47,039 nt of DNA, taken from positions 1 through 47,039 of the forward strand of contig JAEXAJ010000043.1 of the NCBI GenBank assembly GCA_023458215.1, read 5' to 3'. The notes beneath the pieces are model-generated. The model worked only from the letters and a program-made list of their open reading frames with translations. It had not been told where the DNA came from and made no database searches. This DNA is from Bacteroidota bacterium (lineage in GTDB: Bacteria > Bacteroidota > Bacteroidia > Bacteroidales > Bacteroidaceae). This document shows positions 26,901-35,074 of the stretch, piece by piece; the stretch's first letter is position 1, and every line of letters begins with the position of its first letter. A program made the position numbers and the translations under genes.

Positions 26901-27989
26901 TACAAGATACTGGATTCGGTGGAGATGAACGGCAAGAACTCACGGAATGGTCTTGGATTAGCCATTTGCAAGAGTATGATTACACAGTTAAATGGAAAAA
27001 TCAATGTAGAAAGTATTCCGAACGAGCTGACTACTTTCACGGTCACTTTACCCGAACTTGCGACAACCGTACAAGAAAGCCCGCAAACCACATATGAAGC
27101 AGGATCACTACATACTACTGCTATTGACAAACCTATTGAACTAGAAAAGACTGCCACAGATTTTGATGCAAGCAAACAGACAATTATGGTTATTGATGAT
27201 GACCCTTCCATGTTGTGGTTCGTTTCAGAAATATTTGTAGATAAATACAATGTACATTCCTTCAGCAATGCAAAAGACGCATTAGCCAGCCTGGAATTAA
27301 AACAACCCGATTTAATTATTTCCGATGTAATGATGCCCGATATAGACGGATTGTCTTTTGCAAGGAAAATAAAACAGAATAAGCTGTGGAGTCATATTCC
27401 GCTGATTCTACTTTCTGCTCTGCACCATGAAGACGATCAGGTAAAAGGTATTGAATCGGGAGCGGAAGCCTACGTTACCAAGCCCTTCAACGTGAAGTAT
27501 CTTACCCAAATAGTTTACCGCCTCATCAAACGGGAAGCAGATTTAAAAGAATATTATAGCTCTATTTTCAGTTCCTTTACAGTAGAAAATGGTAACTGCA
27601 TACACAAAGAAGATCAGGAATTCCTGGACAGAATGCGTGAAATCATTGAAAAGAATATAGCAAATCCCGATTTGCAAGTAGAATTACTGAGTAGCGAAAT
27701 GGGATACAGCACCCGTCAGTTCTACCGGAAGTTAAAACCGATAACTGAAAAGTCGCCTGCCGATATTATCAAAGAATACCGGCTCACGATGGCAGAACGG
27801 CTGTTAGTAATTAAGAACCTTACCATTGAAGAGATTATGGATCAAACAGGATTCAATAATCGTGGAACATTCTACAAACTGTTCTCTCAGCGTTATGGCA
27901 TGCCGCCACGACAATACAGGGAACAACAAAAAGAACATGTGAAGAAGGAAAAATCATCAGGACAAGAAGATCTTTCAAACGAATTGTAG
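23907..27989 (+). CDS. Hybrid two-component system regulator (HTCS) of the utilisation locus
   Basis: The 1360-residue one-protein phosphorelay senses a ligand in the periplasm and activates genes in the cytoplasm. In order it has a signal peptide (to about 27), two seven-bladed Reg_prop propellers (about 30-680, repeats such as GIIWIGSCDGLNIFD), a Y_Y_Y domain (about 690-770), a transmembrane helix at about 780-803, HisKA (about 826-890) with phospho-acceptor His838, and HATPase (about 935-1045; N-box NKIANNLVSNAFKYTP, GLGLAI). A receiver follows (about 1091-1205) with Asp1140 in ISDVMMPDIDG, then an AraC-type DNA-binding domain (about 1255-1345). The H-box reads HEFCTPL, with Cys replacing the usual Arg. 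It is directly downstream of the enzyme genes and probably controls the promoter near 12526. The ligand is unknown. Confidence 0.96.
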   Translation: MKNIRKTYGLLSLFLCLLYFFPFEAQAYSLRQFSNKNGLSNSAILSLYQDHRGIIWIGSCDGLNIFDSNGIHLYSPVNPSKSLLSGNLINQITESEEDILWIQTNYGLNRLDVKQQTSLSFEAFKGQYFMAKNKDNILFILKDDGYLYHYQQETQTFRKLEIPYFEFSHVLSMTIDANNILWIFTSDDDTRSYQIENTEQEITLSSNNLFKYKGKLLRAFAEKDMACFVDETYALYEYDFNNRQQYYIADLKDQITARGEVSSIIKQQNDYYIGFKNSGLIVLKYMSDQKIKYQIQTTEIHSGIFCLMKDKFQDIVWVGTDGQGVYMYYNDAFSITNTLLDTPVYQISNPVRALYYDQEQTLWIGTKGGGILRIKNYTPGNSISTSFDRLSPYNSTLTDNSVYCFAPGRKDRLWIGTENGVNYYSYASKQLKELVILIDGKKVKYVHSIKQLNDSTLWISTVGEGIIKAILNNTTANPIVKYAHRTVIDDGRMASNYFFTSFQENDSILWFGNRGQGAYRMNIETGQMAPYRFDDIVNSQTANDIFAIYKNAKGFWLGTSSGLLHFEQDNAQYTKADLFSNNTVHGVLEDQQGNLWMSTNQGLIRFNPDTRTGQNYNSTSGLEITEFSDGAFHKDIASETMFFGGTNGFVTIQTNTFTTEEYMPQISLKGLSIFGKEHNIYEFLQKKEDWTILQLDYSQNFFQINFMAIDYINGNNYSYSYKLEGVSSQWIESGTSASAIFSNLPPGEYTLLVKYKNNMNGKESQTQSIIVRITPPWYLSYWAYAVYFILFVLLCTIGVYRVVYAYRRKQHRILDKMDRQKKEEIYESKLRFFTNITHEFCTPLTLIYGPCEKILAYPAIDPYVQRYAKMIQQNTEKLNNLIQELLEFRRLETGNKVLSIQRQPVSEKLGNIAESFEELAENRGMRYQLHITPDLEWNTDLSCFNKIANNLVSNAFKYTPDKGIITIELKVERQLLTLCISNSGKGIAKENLAKIFDRYKILDSVEMNGKNSRNGLGLAICKSMITQLNGKINVESIPNELTTFTVTLPELATTVQESPQTTYEAGSLHTTAIDKPIELEKTATDFDASKQTIMVIDDDPSMLWFVSEIFVDKYNVHSFSNAKDALASLELKQPDLIISDVMMPDIDGLSFARKIKQNKLWSHIPLILLSALHHEDDQVKGIESGAEAYVTKPFNVKYLTQIVYRLIKREADLKEYYSSIFSSFTVENGNCIHKEDQEFLDRMREIIEKNIANPDLQVELLSSEMGYSTRQFYRKLKPITEKSPADIIKEYRLTMAERLLVIKNLTIEEIMDQTGFNNRGTFYKLFSQRYGMPPRQYREQQKEHVKKEKSSGQEDLSNEL

Positions 27990-28020
27990 AGAGAAAGTAA
28001 TTACTTTCCCTTTACAATTC
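27981..28020. terminator. 40-bp palindrome overlapping the stop codons of HTCS and mutS
   Basis: The core GAAAGTAA/TTACTTTC (27993-28008) is a perfect palindrome. GAATTGTA (27981-27988) pairs with TACAATTC (28013-28020), and the four bases between add two pairs, one wobble and one mismatch. Both genes' last codons lie within it. It is the only possible terminator for the two convergent genes, which are 11 bp apart. No T-run follows on either strand. Confidence 0.75.
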
Positions 28021-30619
28021 TCTTAATATCACTCAATTTATTTAGTGCCTCGAGTGGTGTCAGGTTATTCACATCCAAATTGAGTATCTCGTCACGTATT
28101 TGGCACAATATCGGGTCATCCAACTGGAAGAAACTAAGTTGCATGCCGCCACGGGTCTCTCCTACTTCCGCCATCGGTTTGCCGGAGATTCCTTGCTGGC
28201 GGTTGTCTGTTTCAAGTTGTTTCAGGATATCGTTGGCACGTTTTACGATACTCTTGGGCATACCCGCCATCTTGGCTACATGAATACCAAAAGAGTGCTC
28301 GCTGCCGCCACGTTCCAGTTTACGAAGGAAAATGACTTTATTTTCGACTTCCTTCACCGAGACGTTGTAGTTCTTGATACGTTTGAACGTCTTCTCCATT
28401 TCATTTAATTCGTGGTAGTGAGTGGCAAACAAAGTACGTGCCTTAGCTTTGGGATGCTCGTGTATATGCTCTACAATGGCCCAGGCGATAGAAATGCCGT
28501 CGTAGGTAGAGGTACCGCGCCCCAGCTCGTCAAAAAGCACCAAGCTCCTCGAAGAGAGGTTATTCAGGATGTCGGCCGCCTCGTTCATCTCTACCATGAA
28601 GGTAGATTCGCCTACGGAGATGTTATCACTGGCACCTACACGGGTGAATATCTTATCCACGAGTCCGATATGCGCACTCTCGGCAGGAACAAAGCTACCG
28701 ATTTGCGCCAGCAGTGTAATCAATGCCGTTTGTCTCAGCAAAGCGGATTTACCCGCCATATTGGGACCCGTAATAATGATGATCTGCTGCGTATCGCTAT
28801 CCAGCTTCACATCGTTGGCAATGTACTTCTCTCCTATCGGAAGCTGCTTCTCGATAACAGGATGGCGTCCCTGACGGATTTCAAGTACATCATTATCTTC
28901 AATTACAGGGCGGATATAGTTGTTCTCACGTGCCGCCGTAGAGAAAGAGAGCAAACAGTCCAGACGGGCTATCTGATTGGCATTGATCTGAATAGCGGGA
29001 ATAAACTCGCTCAAGGCTTGCACCAATTCGGTATATAGTTGTGTTTCGAGCACCAGTATCTTATCTTCCGCACCGAGTATCTTGTCTTCGTATACCTTTA
29101 ACTCTTGCGTGATGTAGCGCTCCGCGTTGACTAAGGTCTGCTTGCGAATCCACTCTTGGGGTACTTTATCCTTATGCACATTGCGCACTTCGATATAGTA
29201 ACCGAACACATTGTTGTAGGCTATCTTCAAACTGGGAATACCCGTTGCCTCACTCTCACGCTGCTGAATCTGCAAAAGATAGTCTTTGCCGGAGTAGGCT
29301 ATACTGCGCAGTTCATCCAGTTCGGCATTCACGCCCGACTTGATGACACCACCTTTATTGATAAGCAACGGAGGATCGTTATTGATTTCCTTCGCTATAC
29401 GGTCACGAATAGACTGGCAAATATTCAATTGTTCGCCGATATGGTTCAAGCTGGCATTATCCGCTTCCATACAAGCCTCTTTAATAGGTTCGATAGCTTG
29501 CAAAGCCACCTTCAATGCCACGACCTCACGCGGCGATACACGCCCTACGGCTACTTTAGAGATGATACGCTCCAAATCACCAATCAAGTGCAATTGTTCT
29601 TCAATCAGTTCCTTGAAGTCGGGCTGGCGGAAGAAGTATTCCACCACATTGAGGCGTTCGTTAATGGGTTGTACATCTTTCAGCGGGAATACCAGCCAGC
29701 GCTTCAACAGGCGGGCACCCATCGGACTGATAGTTCTATCTATGACATTGAGCAAACTGCTGCCGCCATCGTTCATGCTACCCATGAGCTCCAGGCTGCG
29801 CACAGTGAACTTATCCAAACGGACGTATTTATCTTCCTCGATACGGGCCAACGAGGTGATATGGCCGATTTGCGTATGCTGCGTCATAAGGAGGTATTGC
29901 AGGATAGCCCCCGAAGCTATAATACCATTCTTGAGATGCTCCACACCAAAGCCTTTCAGGTTCTTTACTTCGAAATGCTTCAGCAACTTCTCACGGGCGG
30001 TAGTTTCTGTAAATACCCAGTCGTCCAGCTCGAAGGTAAAGAATTTGCTTCCGAAGTTACCTTCGAACATGCCGCGCTTACCACGCTCAAAAAGTACTTC
30101 TTTCGGGGCGAAGTTATTCAACAGCTTGTCCACATAATCGAAAGGACCTTCGGCTGTGAGAAACTCACCCGTAGATATATCCAGAAAAGCCACTCCACAG
30201 GCGCCTTTACCGAAGTGTACGGCAGCCAGGAAGTTATTCTCCCGATAGTTCAATATATTATCGTTGATAGATACACCCGGCGTCACCAACTCTGTGATCC
30301 CCCGCTTTACGAGTTTCTTCGTAAGTTTCGGGTCTTCCAGCTGGTCGCAGATGGCTACACGCTTGCCGGCACGGATCAGTTTAGGCAGGTAGGTATCGAG
30401 CGCGTGATGAGGGAAACCGGCCATTTCAATTGTCTTTCCCTTGCCGTTGGCACGCTTGGTCAGCGTGATGCCTAATATTTCGGCGGCAACAATGGCATCG
30501 GTGGAATAAGTCTCGTAGAAGTCACCGCAACGAAACAGCATCACAGCATCGGGATGTTTTGCTTTCAGGTCAAGAAACTGTTTCATCATCGGGGTAAGGA
30601 CAATATCTTCTTCGCTCAC
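28001..30619 (-). CDS. mutS: DNA mismatch repair protein MutS
   Basis: The 872-residue MutS recognises mismatches and short loops and starts methyl-independent or MutL-directed repair. The mismatch-contacting motif is F34-Y35-E36 in RCGDFYETY. The connector, lever and clamp regions follow. The ATPase domain has Walker A GPNMAGKS at about 618-625, signature [14 protein letters not shown], Walker [17 protein letters not shown] and the switch ATHYHEL. The C-terminal tail ([18 protein letters not shown]) is the usual helix-turn-helix dimer end. Length matches full MutS1. It is convergent with the HTCS and separated by only 11 bp. The 439-codon frame open on the opposite strand has no protein-like features. 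Confidence 0.97.
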   Translation of the reverse strand: MSEEDIVLTPMMKQFLDLKAKHPDAVMLFRCGDFYETYSTDAIVAAEILGITLTKRANGKGKTIEMAGFPHHALDTYLPKLIRAGKRVAICDQLEDPKLTKKLVKRGITELVTPGVSINDNILNYRENNFLAAVHFGKGACGVAFLDISTGEFLTAEGPFDYVDKLLNNFAPKEVLFERGKRGMFEGNFGSKFFTFELDDWVFTETTAREKLLKHFEVKNLKGFGVEHLKNGIIASGAILQYLLMTQHTQIGHITSLARIEEDKYVRLDKFTVRSLELMGSMNDGGSSLLNVIDRTISPMGARLLKRWLVFPLKDVQPINERLNVVEYFFRQPDFKELIEEQLHLIGDLERIISKVAVGRVSPREVVALKVALQAIEPIKEACMEADNASLNHIGEQLNICQSIRDRIAKEINNDPPLLINKGGVIKSGVNAELDELRSIAYSGKDYLLQIQQRESEATGIPSLKIAYNNVFGYYIEVRNVHKDKVPQEWIRKQTLVNAERYITQELKVYEDKILGAEDKILVLETQLYTELVQALSEFIPAIQINANQIARLDCLLSFSTAARENNYIRPVIEDNDVLEIRQGRHPVIEKQLPIGEKYIANDVKLDSDTQQIIIITGPNMAGKSALLRQTALITLLAQIGSFVPAESAHIGLVDKIFTRVGASDNISVGESTFMVEMNEAADILNNLSSRSLVLFDELGRGTSTYDGISIAWAIVEHIHEHPKAKARTLFATHYHELNEMEKTFKRIKNYNVSVKEVENKVIFLRKLERGGSEHSFGIHVAKMAGMPKSIVKRANDILKQLETDNRQQGISGKPMAEVGETRGGMQLSFFQLDDPILCQIRDEILNLDVNNLTPLEALNKLSDIKRIVKGK

Positions 30620-30708
30620 AACGGTATCTCTTTTAGGGGTTAGTATGCTCTTTTTTTAGAATGAGGCAAAAATAATGCAAACCGAGTGCAGCTTATTTTC
30701 GCTTTGTG

Positions 30709-30716
30709 CAAAGATA
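30709..30716 (-). promoter_or_regulatory. Putative -7 box for mutS
   Basis: On the minus strand this reads TATCTTTG, matching TAnnTTTG, about 90 nt upstream of the mutS start. No clear -33 element is present at the expected distance. Confidence 0.4.
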
Positions 30717-30826
30717 ATTCTTTTTTAGAAAATACACACGGAGAGGGCTCAAATCCTTAGCAAGCCTTAACAAAGCCACGTATTTTACTAAAACATGTTA
30801 TAAAACACACTAATTTATTTGTTTTA

Positions 30827-30857
30827 TTTGGAGATTTCCCAAAAGTCCGTACCTTTG
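30827..30857 (+). promoter_or_regulatory. Strong consensus promoter of a small RNA
   Basis: TTTG (30827-30830) and TACCTTTG (30850-30857) are separated by 19 bp. Both boxes and the spacing match the Bacteroides primary sigma consensus. It points away from mutS into a 60-nt transcript ending in a terminator. Confidence 0.85.
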
Positions 30858-30862
30858 CAATG

Positions 30863-30925
30863 TGTTTTTCATAGTATTAGATTTAAGGTTAACAAAGGTT
30901 GGAGTACAGCGGTACTCCTTTTTTT
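30863..30925 (+). ncRNA. Predicted small RNA, about 60 nt
   Basis: A consensus promoter (30827-30857) and a textbook terminator (30901-30925) bound a transcript of about 60 nt with no start codon or open frame of note. The 5' part is A/T-rich and single-stranded-looking (CATAGTATTAGATTTAAGG, then TTAACAAAGGTTGG), followed by the 7-bp terminator stem. From memory, the segment ATAGTATTAGATTTAAGGTTAACAAAG with a variable terminator stem recurs in Bacteroides genomes. It may therefore belong to a multi-copy sRNA family such as the reported FopS family; I cannot confirm this here. The start coordinate is estimated from the -7 box. Confidence 0.75.
30901..30925 (+). terminator. Intrinsic terminator of the small RNA
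   Basis: GGAGTAC pairs perfectly with GTACTCC around the tetraloop AGCG (30901-30918), followed by seven T residues (30919-30925). Confidence 0.95.
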
Positions 30926-31068
30926 ATGCCTATACGTCAAAGCATACCTACCACAGGTATCTCTAAGAAGAAGAACCTACTAATTTAATGACGAAGATTT
31001 GAACTAAATGGGAATTTATAATTATCCGCGAAAGTTTCCACGTAAGTTGCTGACTGAGTGCATAGTTT

Positions 31069-31100
31069 ATGTCCCACCCCAATCAATAGTAGTGGGACAT
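31069..31100. repeat. 9-bp inverted repeat downstream of the TPR lipoprotein gene
   Basis: ATGTCCCAC (31069-31077) pairs exactly with GTGGGACAT (31092-31100), with a 14-nt loop. It partly overlaps the first unit of the 22-bp tandem repeat. It could be a terminator for the minus-strand operon ending at 31291, though no T-run follows on that strand. Confidence 0.6.
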
Positions 31101-31191
31101 TAGTTCAGTCGTAATGGGAGGGTACTTCAGTCGTATTGGGAAGGTACTTCAGTCGTAATGGGAAAGTACCTCTGCCGTAGTGGGAGCTTGC
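31082..31191. repeat. 22-bp tandem repeat, about five units
   Basis: Units start at 31082, 31104, 31126, 31148 and 31170. The central three are nearly identical (consensus TTCAGTCGTAATGGGA, then GGTAC with small changes). The first and last are degenerate but keep the AGTGGGA or GTGGGA core. The 365 bp between the small RNA and the operon end hold only this repeat and the hairpin above; I see no credible gene there. Confidence 0.85.
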
Positions 31192-31290
31192 ATCACTCTC
31201 AAAAAGAATAGATCTAGGTTGAGACTTGGAGGTGGCTCACTATACTATGCTTGTCATTTAGCTCATTTTTTTCGCGATATGAATATCATT

Positions 31291-32952
31291 TTAGAACTGC
31301 CGCAACAACTCTTCAAGTGTAACGCCACTATCCGCTCCCATCTTCTCCATACGAATGCGCTTCAAGCGTTTCTTTACTGAATCTTTCTCCAGGTGCATGA
31401 TTTGTGACATCTCCGACTGGGACAATTGCATCTTCACCATGCAGCAATAGCGCAGGTCGTCTTTGTTAAGACTGGGGTATTCTTGTTGCAGACGCCGGGT
31501 GAAGCCATCGAAGATGATATCGGCATTCTGTACGATGTCGTCCCAGTCTTCATCCGAAAGGATGATGTTTCCGCCCCGTTCTATCTCTTGCACGACACGC
31601 TGGCTCAGCCTTCTGAAGAAAGTTTCTTTCAGTCTGACTTCCTTCTGTTCCAACTCTACCATGCGCCGCAGACTCTCGGAGCTGACTTCTCGCTCCTTGT
31701 ACAGCTCTTTCTGCTGCCTGGCAAGCTGTTGTTGTTGGGCTATCAAGCGACGGCGGTTACGGCGATAAATCAAGTAGATGCCACTTGTACCCCAAAGTAG
31801 CAGTAAAGAGAGTGTAATCATAAGGTATACATTGCTCTGCCTTTCTGCCGCCTGAGTACGCCAGTAAAGGTTTTCTATCGACAATTGTTCGTGCCGGTAG
31901 AGTTGCTGTAAAGCAATGGCTTCTTCGGTATGGTGCCGGTTTCTGACTGTATCCGCCAGTTCCATGCTCTTTGTAAGCAGAGAATATGCATCTGCCGGTC
32001 TCTGCATTTTATAATAAGAACGCGACATAAGCCTGTAAGCATCTGCCTGATCGTCAAGATAAGGGCAGGTAATTGCTTTTTTGAAATAGTAATAAGCGGA
32101 GTCATACTGTCCCAATTTACCAAACAAGTCCACCTTATTGTTGTACAATCCAAGAATAGCAAGCGAGTCTTCTTCAGGACGGAGAGCAATAGATTTGTTT
32201 ATATATTCCAAAGCTTCCTCATTGTTCCCCATCTCGGCATAGATAGCGCCCAAGTTGGTATATACAAAGCGCAACTGACCGGGAAGAGTATCGGCTATAG
32301 CAGCATCGTATGCCGCTTGGGCATAATATAAAGCACTGTCATACTTAGTTTGAAAATAATATCCTGTGGATATGTCGTTCAAGGCCAGGTTCTTGTAGAA
32401 GTTATTACCCATCTTCAAGGCAGCGTTCAGCGCTTCCTTCGAGTAGCGTACTTTACCTGAGTATTCACCTTGGTTAAGACACACCACTCCCAACCAAGTA
32501 TTTACCCGGTAGAGTTGTTCGTAATTGCCACTGCCTTGCAGAAAAAGCAATGCCTTCAAGAAAGATTGCATGGCGTCTCTGTTGCGTAAAAGCTTTATTT
32601 CCAAATGCCCCTTGCAGTAAAGGACACGCTCGGCATACAAAGAATCGCCCGATTGGCTGAAGTATTTAATAGCAGGAAGCAGCAAAGTATCCAATGCCGC
32701 ATTGAGTTGTTGTTTGCGATGGACTGCCTCGGACATCAACAAGGCATAAAGAGCGTAGTCACGATCCGAAAGCCGATGTACAGGTTCCTCTATTGCTTGC
32801 ATCACCGCGATGGCACTGTCGGTCTCTTTTGCAGCCATCAATTGTTCGGCCAGTACCACGCGACGGTCAGGACCACAAGCAGCCAACAGACTGCCGCACA
32901 ATATTATTCCTACCAGATATCTAAGTTTCATCATTTTGTTTGTCCTATTCAT
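31291..32952 (-). CDS. TPR lipoprotein with transmembrane helix and HTH-like C-terminus
   Basis: The 553-residue protein combines a lipobox (LLAACGPD), about 330 residues of TPR repeats (for example YTNLGAIYAEMGNNEEALEYINKSIALRP), one transmembrane helix at about 376-396, a coiled-coil Gln/Arg-rich linker, and a C-terminal domain of about 110 residues. The last domain contains YPSLNKDDLRYCCMVKMQLSQSEMSQIMHLEKDSVKKRLKRIR, which looks like a LuxR/sigma region 4-type helix-turn-helix. Such proteins are common and poorly understood in Bacteroides; they probably carry envelope signals to the cytoplasm. The start overlaps the upstream gene by 8 bp, so translation is likely coupled; Met codons 7 and 8 are alternatives. 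It is the last gene of the minus-strand cluster. Confidence 0.8.
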   Translation of the reverse strand: MNRTNKMMKLRYLVGIILCGSLLAACGPDRRVVLAEQLMAAKETDSAIAVMQAIEEPVHRLSDRDYALYALLMSEAVHRKQQLNAALDTLLLPAIKYFSQSGDSLYAERVLYCKGHLEIKLLRNRDAMQSFLKALLFLQGSGNYEQLYRVNTWLGVVCLNQGEYSGKVRYSKEALNAALKMGNNFYKNLALNDISTGYYFQTKYDSALYYAQAAYDAAIADTLPGQLRFVYTNLGAIYAEMGNNEEALEYINKSIALRPEEDSLAILGLYNNKVDLFGKLGQYDSAYYYFKKAITCPYLDDQADAYRLMSRSYYKMQRPADAYSLLTKSMELADTVRNRHHTEEAIALQQLYRHEQLSIENLYWRTQAAERQSNVYLMITLSLLLLWGTSGIYLIYRRNRRRLIAQQQQLARQQKELYKEREVSSESLRRMVELEQKEVRLKETFFRRLSQRVVQEIERGGNIILSDEDWDDIVQNADIIFDGFTRRLQQEYPSLNKDDLRYCCMVKMQLSQSEMSQIMHLEKDSVKKRLKRIRMEKMGADSGVTLEELLRQF

Positions 32953-33958
32953 AAGAGTCCATCAACACCTCACCCGTTTCCCCATGAATCAGTATTACTC
33001 TTGCCATGTCCCGCTGAACGGAGTCACGTATGTCAATTTCCCAAACGGGAATATCTCTTGTATTATCCACGTAGCGGTTTACGATGACGTGCGCCGTGTC
33101 CGATAAATTGATGTTACGGAGTCGGGCAAATATATGAATATCTTGCCAAGTATAAGAAAAAGTATAAGCCTTTCTCTGCGTTATGCATGAGTCAGGGGAC
33201 TGTGTAGCTGCTTTTTTGTTTACATAAACGACATCGCCCTGTGTCTTCGGATAAAGAGTAGCTATCGTATCAATTCTCTTGACAACTCCCCACCCTAAAC
33301 ATCCGTCAGCCAATTCGATCTTCACCCGATAGCCTTGCATCATTCCAAACTGGCCTGCTGTTCTTGGGGAGACATAGATGCGCTTGTATTTGTCGTCATT
33401 TATAAATATCTCTCCATAAGAAAAAGAATTCAGTAGCCAAGAGGCAGAATAGCGGGTACGGCTTTGAGGTTTGCGGTCGTGCACAGCAGAACCCGCCACT
33501 TCGAACTCATACGTCTGCACCTCGGAAGCAAAACTCGCATTCAACCGGAAAAGACCGACCAGCGCTATATTGCTGCACAGCGCCGCCATGCCTGCTCCCC
33601 AAAAGAAGCCATACAGCAGGTTCATTCCCAGCCAACGCAGGCGGCTCTCCTTCCTCTCATTCCGCCGGTTGTGGAAACGGGCGTAAAGCATCCAGCCGCC
33701 AACGCCGAGTATCACAAATATACCGCACAAATTACCTGTAAGGCTTTGATAACCGGTGGTTCCCAATACAGTACACATCAGCCACTCTTCTTCGGCATGC
33801 CAAAAACGGCAGTGCAACAGGAAAAGGAGAACAATAACCGGCACTACAATTTTCCAGCGGGCTATCTTGCCTTCGCCCCGGGCAAGCCTAGCCTGCATCC
33901 GTGCTTCTCGCCGTAGTTCACGCTGTTTATTCTTCAGTCTTTGCTTCCTCTTATTCAT
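32945..33958 (-). CDS. Membrane protein of unknown function
   Basis: The 337-residue protein begins with a very basic cytoplasmic stretch (KRKQRLKNKQRELRREARMQARLARGEGK). About three or four hydrophobic segments lie at roughly 36-50, 75-95 and 108-135, and the remaining 200 residues are beta-rich and probably extracytoplasmic. I recognise no family. It starts 18 bp after the previous gene and overlaps the next by 8 bp, so it belongs to the same operon as the SUFU and BatD-like genes. Confidence 0.65.
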   Translation of the reverse strand: MNKRKQRLKNKQRELRREARMQARLARGEGKIARWKIVVPVIVLLFLLHCRFWHAEEEWLMCTVLGTTGYQSLTGNLCGIFVILGVGGWMLYARFHNRRNERKESRLRWLGMNLLYGFFWGAGMAALCSNIALVGLFRLNASFASEVQTYEFEVAGSAVHDRKPQSRTRYSASWLLNSFSYGEIFINDDKYKRIYVSPRTAGQFGMMQGYRVKIELADGCLGWGVVKRIDTIATLYPKTQGDVVYVNKKAATQSPDSCITQRKAYTFSYTWQDIHIFARLRNINLSDTAHVIVNRYVDNTRDIPVWEIDIRDSVQRDMARVILIHGETGEVLMDSYE

Positions 33959-33976
33959 TGATAGATGATAATATCC

Positions 33977-34411
33977 TCAACTGATTCCTTTCAACTGTTC
34001 ACGCATCCTGTTTCGCAGGTGAAAATAGAGCATCACATTCCAGAACATATCGCCGCTCATACTGCTTTCATCTTCCTTGCCCAACGCCTTGTAAAACTTC
34101 TGCTGACTGAGAAAAGCCAGATACATAAACACAAAATAGACAATGAAAAGCATACCCAAACTCAATACCAAAAAAGCAAAGCCTATCTTACAGTTGCGGC
34201 GGTAAGCATTGTACTGCCTCTCCGCTTCATCGTAGTTCCAGTTATCAAGGTAGCCGAACATTTTCAATTCTTCGGACGACCAGCCACGCTCCACCAGTAT
34301 AGAGATGGCGGTGTCACGGGTCTCTTCATCATAATCGTATTGACGATAGTTCTTCACTACATCCAGCAATTTGTCGTTATCCATTCGATTCAAAGCATCG
34401 GTATATGCCAT
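33977..34411 (-). CDS. Small membrane protein, unknown
   Basis: The 144-residue protein starts at the ATG at 34411 (MAYTDALNRMDNDKLLDVV); a longer frame exists but would overlap the upstream gene. The N-terminal 75 residues are soluble and helical (YDEETRDTAISILVERGWSSEELKMFGYL resembles a short degenerate sensor-like helical motif). Then come one or two membrane helices (GFAFLVLSLGMLFIVYFVFMYLAFL) and a short basic tail. It sits 25 bp downstream of the previous gene. No family is recognised. Confidence 0.6.
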   Translation of the reverse strand: MAYTDALNRMDNDKLLDVVKNYRQYDYDEETRDTAISILVERGWSSEELKMFGYLDNWNYDEAERQYNAYRRNCKIGFAFLVLSLGMLFIVYFVFMYLAFLSQQKFYKALGKEDESSMSGDMFWNVMLYFHLRNRMREQLKGIS

Positions 34412-34436
34412 AAGTATTCTTTTTTTATAAATGTTT

Positions 34437-35072
34437 CTAATAGTAGTTTCCAATATAGATAGTCGCCGTCCCATCCCGTCCGCGAAAACGGTAACGATAA
34501 CGAATGCTGTCTCCTCCTACGGATATAGGAAGAACTTGCAAGATTTCCAGGCTATCCAAAGCCGTATATTCGCTGTCTATATCCACCGAAGTAGGAAAAT
34601 CCGAAATTACAGATTCTATGGAATTACGAATATATCGTTCCATAATACCTTCTTTTTTATAAAGGGCGAGTGAGGTGTAACAGTCTATATCGTAGCTGTC
34701 ATACGTATATTTCCGCAGGATGTAAGTATCATCTTCATAGTATTTCTTTTCGGGAAGAGAGAATACAGCGCTAAAGTCCATTAAGAGAAGCACTACCAAA
34801 CAAGAAAACAAGAAGATTAAAACCAAAATAGCAGAGCATCCCCAACGTACAAACCGAGTTCCCGCCGCTCCATATATCCAACAAAATAAGACAAAAAACG
34901 CATATACGCCCGAAAACAACAAACCCCAATTCACGACACACTCCAAGCCCCAACGCAAGTGGTCTTCCTTCGGAATGAATATCCCGATACAAATGGCTGC
35001 AACCGACAAAAGCAGGAATGGAAGTAATCCGAGGAAATATTTCGGAGTCCATGTTCTTGTACTTGCTTCCAT
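34437..35072 (-). CDS. Membrane protein with periplasmic tail, unknown
   Basis: The 211-residue protein has three hydrophobic helices in its first 105 residues (FLGLLPFLLLSVAAICIGIF; LLFSGVYAFFVLFCWIYG; AILVLIFLFSCLVVLLLM) and a beta-rich C-terminal tail ending in GTATIYIGNYY. It starts 2 bp after the BatD-like gene's stop, indicating tight co-expression. I do not recognise a domain. Confidence 0.6.
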   Translation of the reverse strand: MEASTRTWTPKYFLGLLPFLLLSVAAICIGIFIPKEDHLRWGLECVVNWGLLFSGVYAFFVLFCWIYGAAGTRFVRWGCSAILVLIFLFSCLVVLLLMDFSAVFSLPEKKYYEDDTYILRKYTYDSYDIDCYTSLALYKKEGIMERYIRNSIESVISDFPTSVDIDSEYTALDSLEILQVLPISVGGDSIRYRYRFRGRDGTATIYIGNYY

Positions 35073-35074
35073 AG

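Noticed and set aside
29156..30475. 439-codon plus-strand open frame opposite mutS
   Set aside because: It lies wholly within mutS, has no signal, domain or promoter, and its composition mirrors the mutS codons. It is an antisense shadow.
31082..31191. CRISPR array or short ORF
   Set aside because: The tandem units are contiguous without spacers, and the 66-codon frame over this area has no coding features.
32605..33106. 160-codon and 98-codon plus-strand frames
   Set aside because: They run antisense across two minus-strand genes with clear protein features (TPR lipoprotein and membrane protein) and have none themselves.
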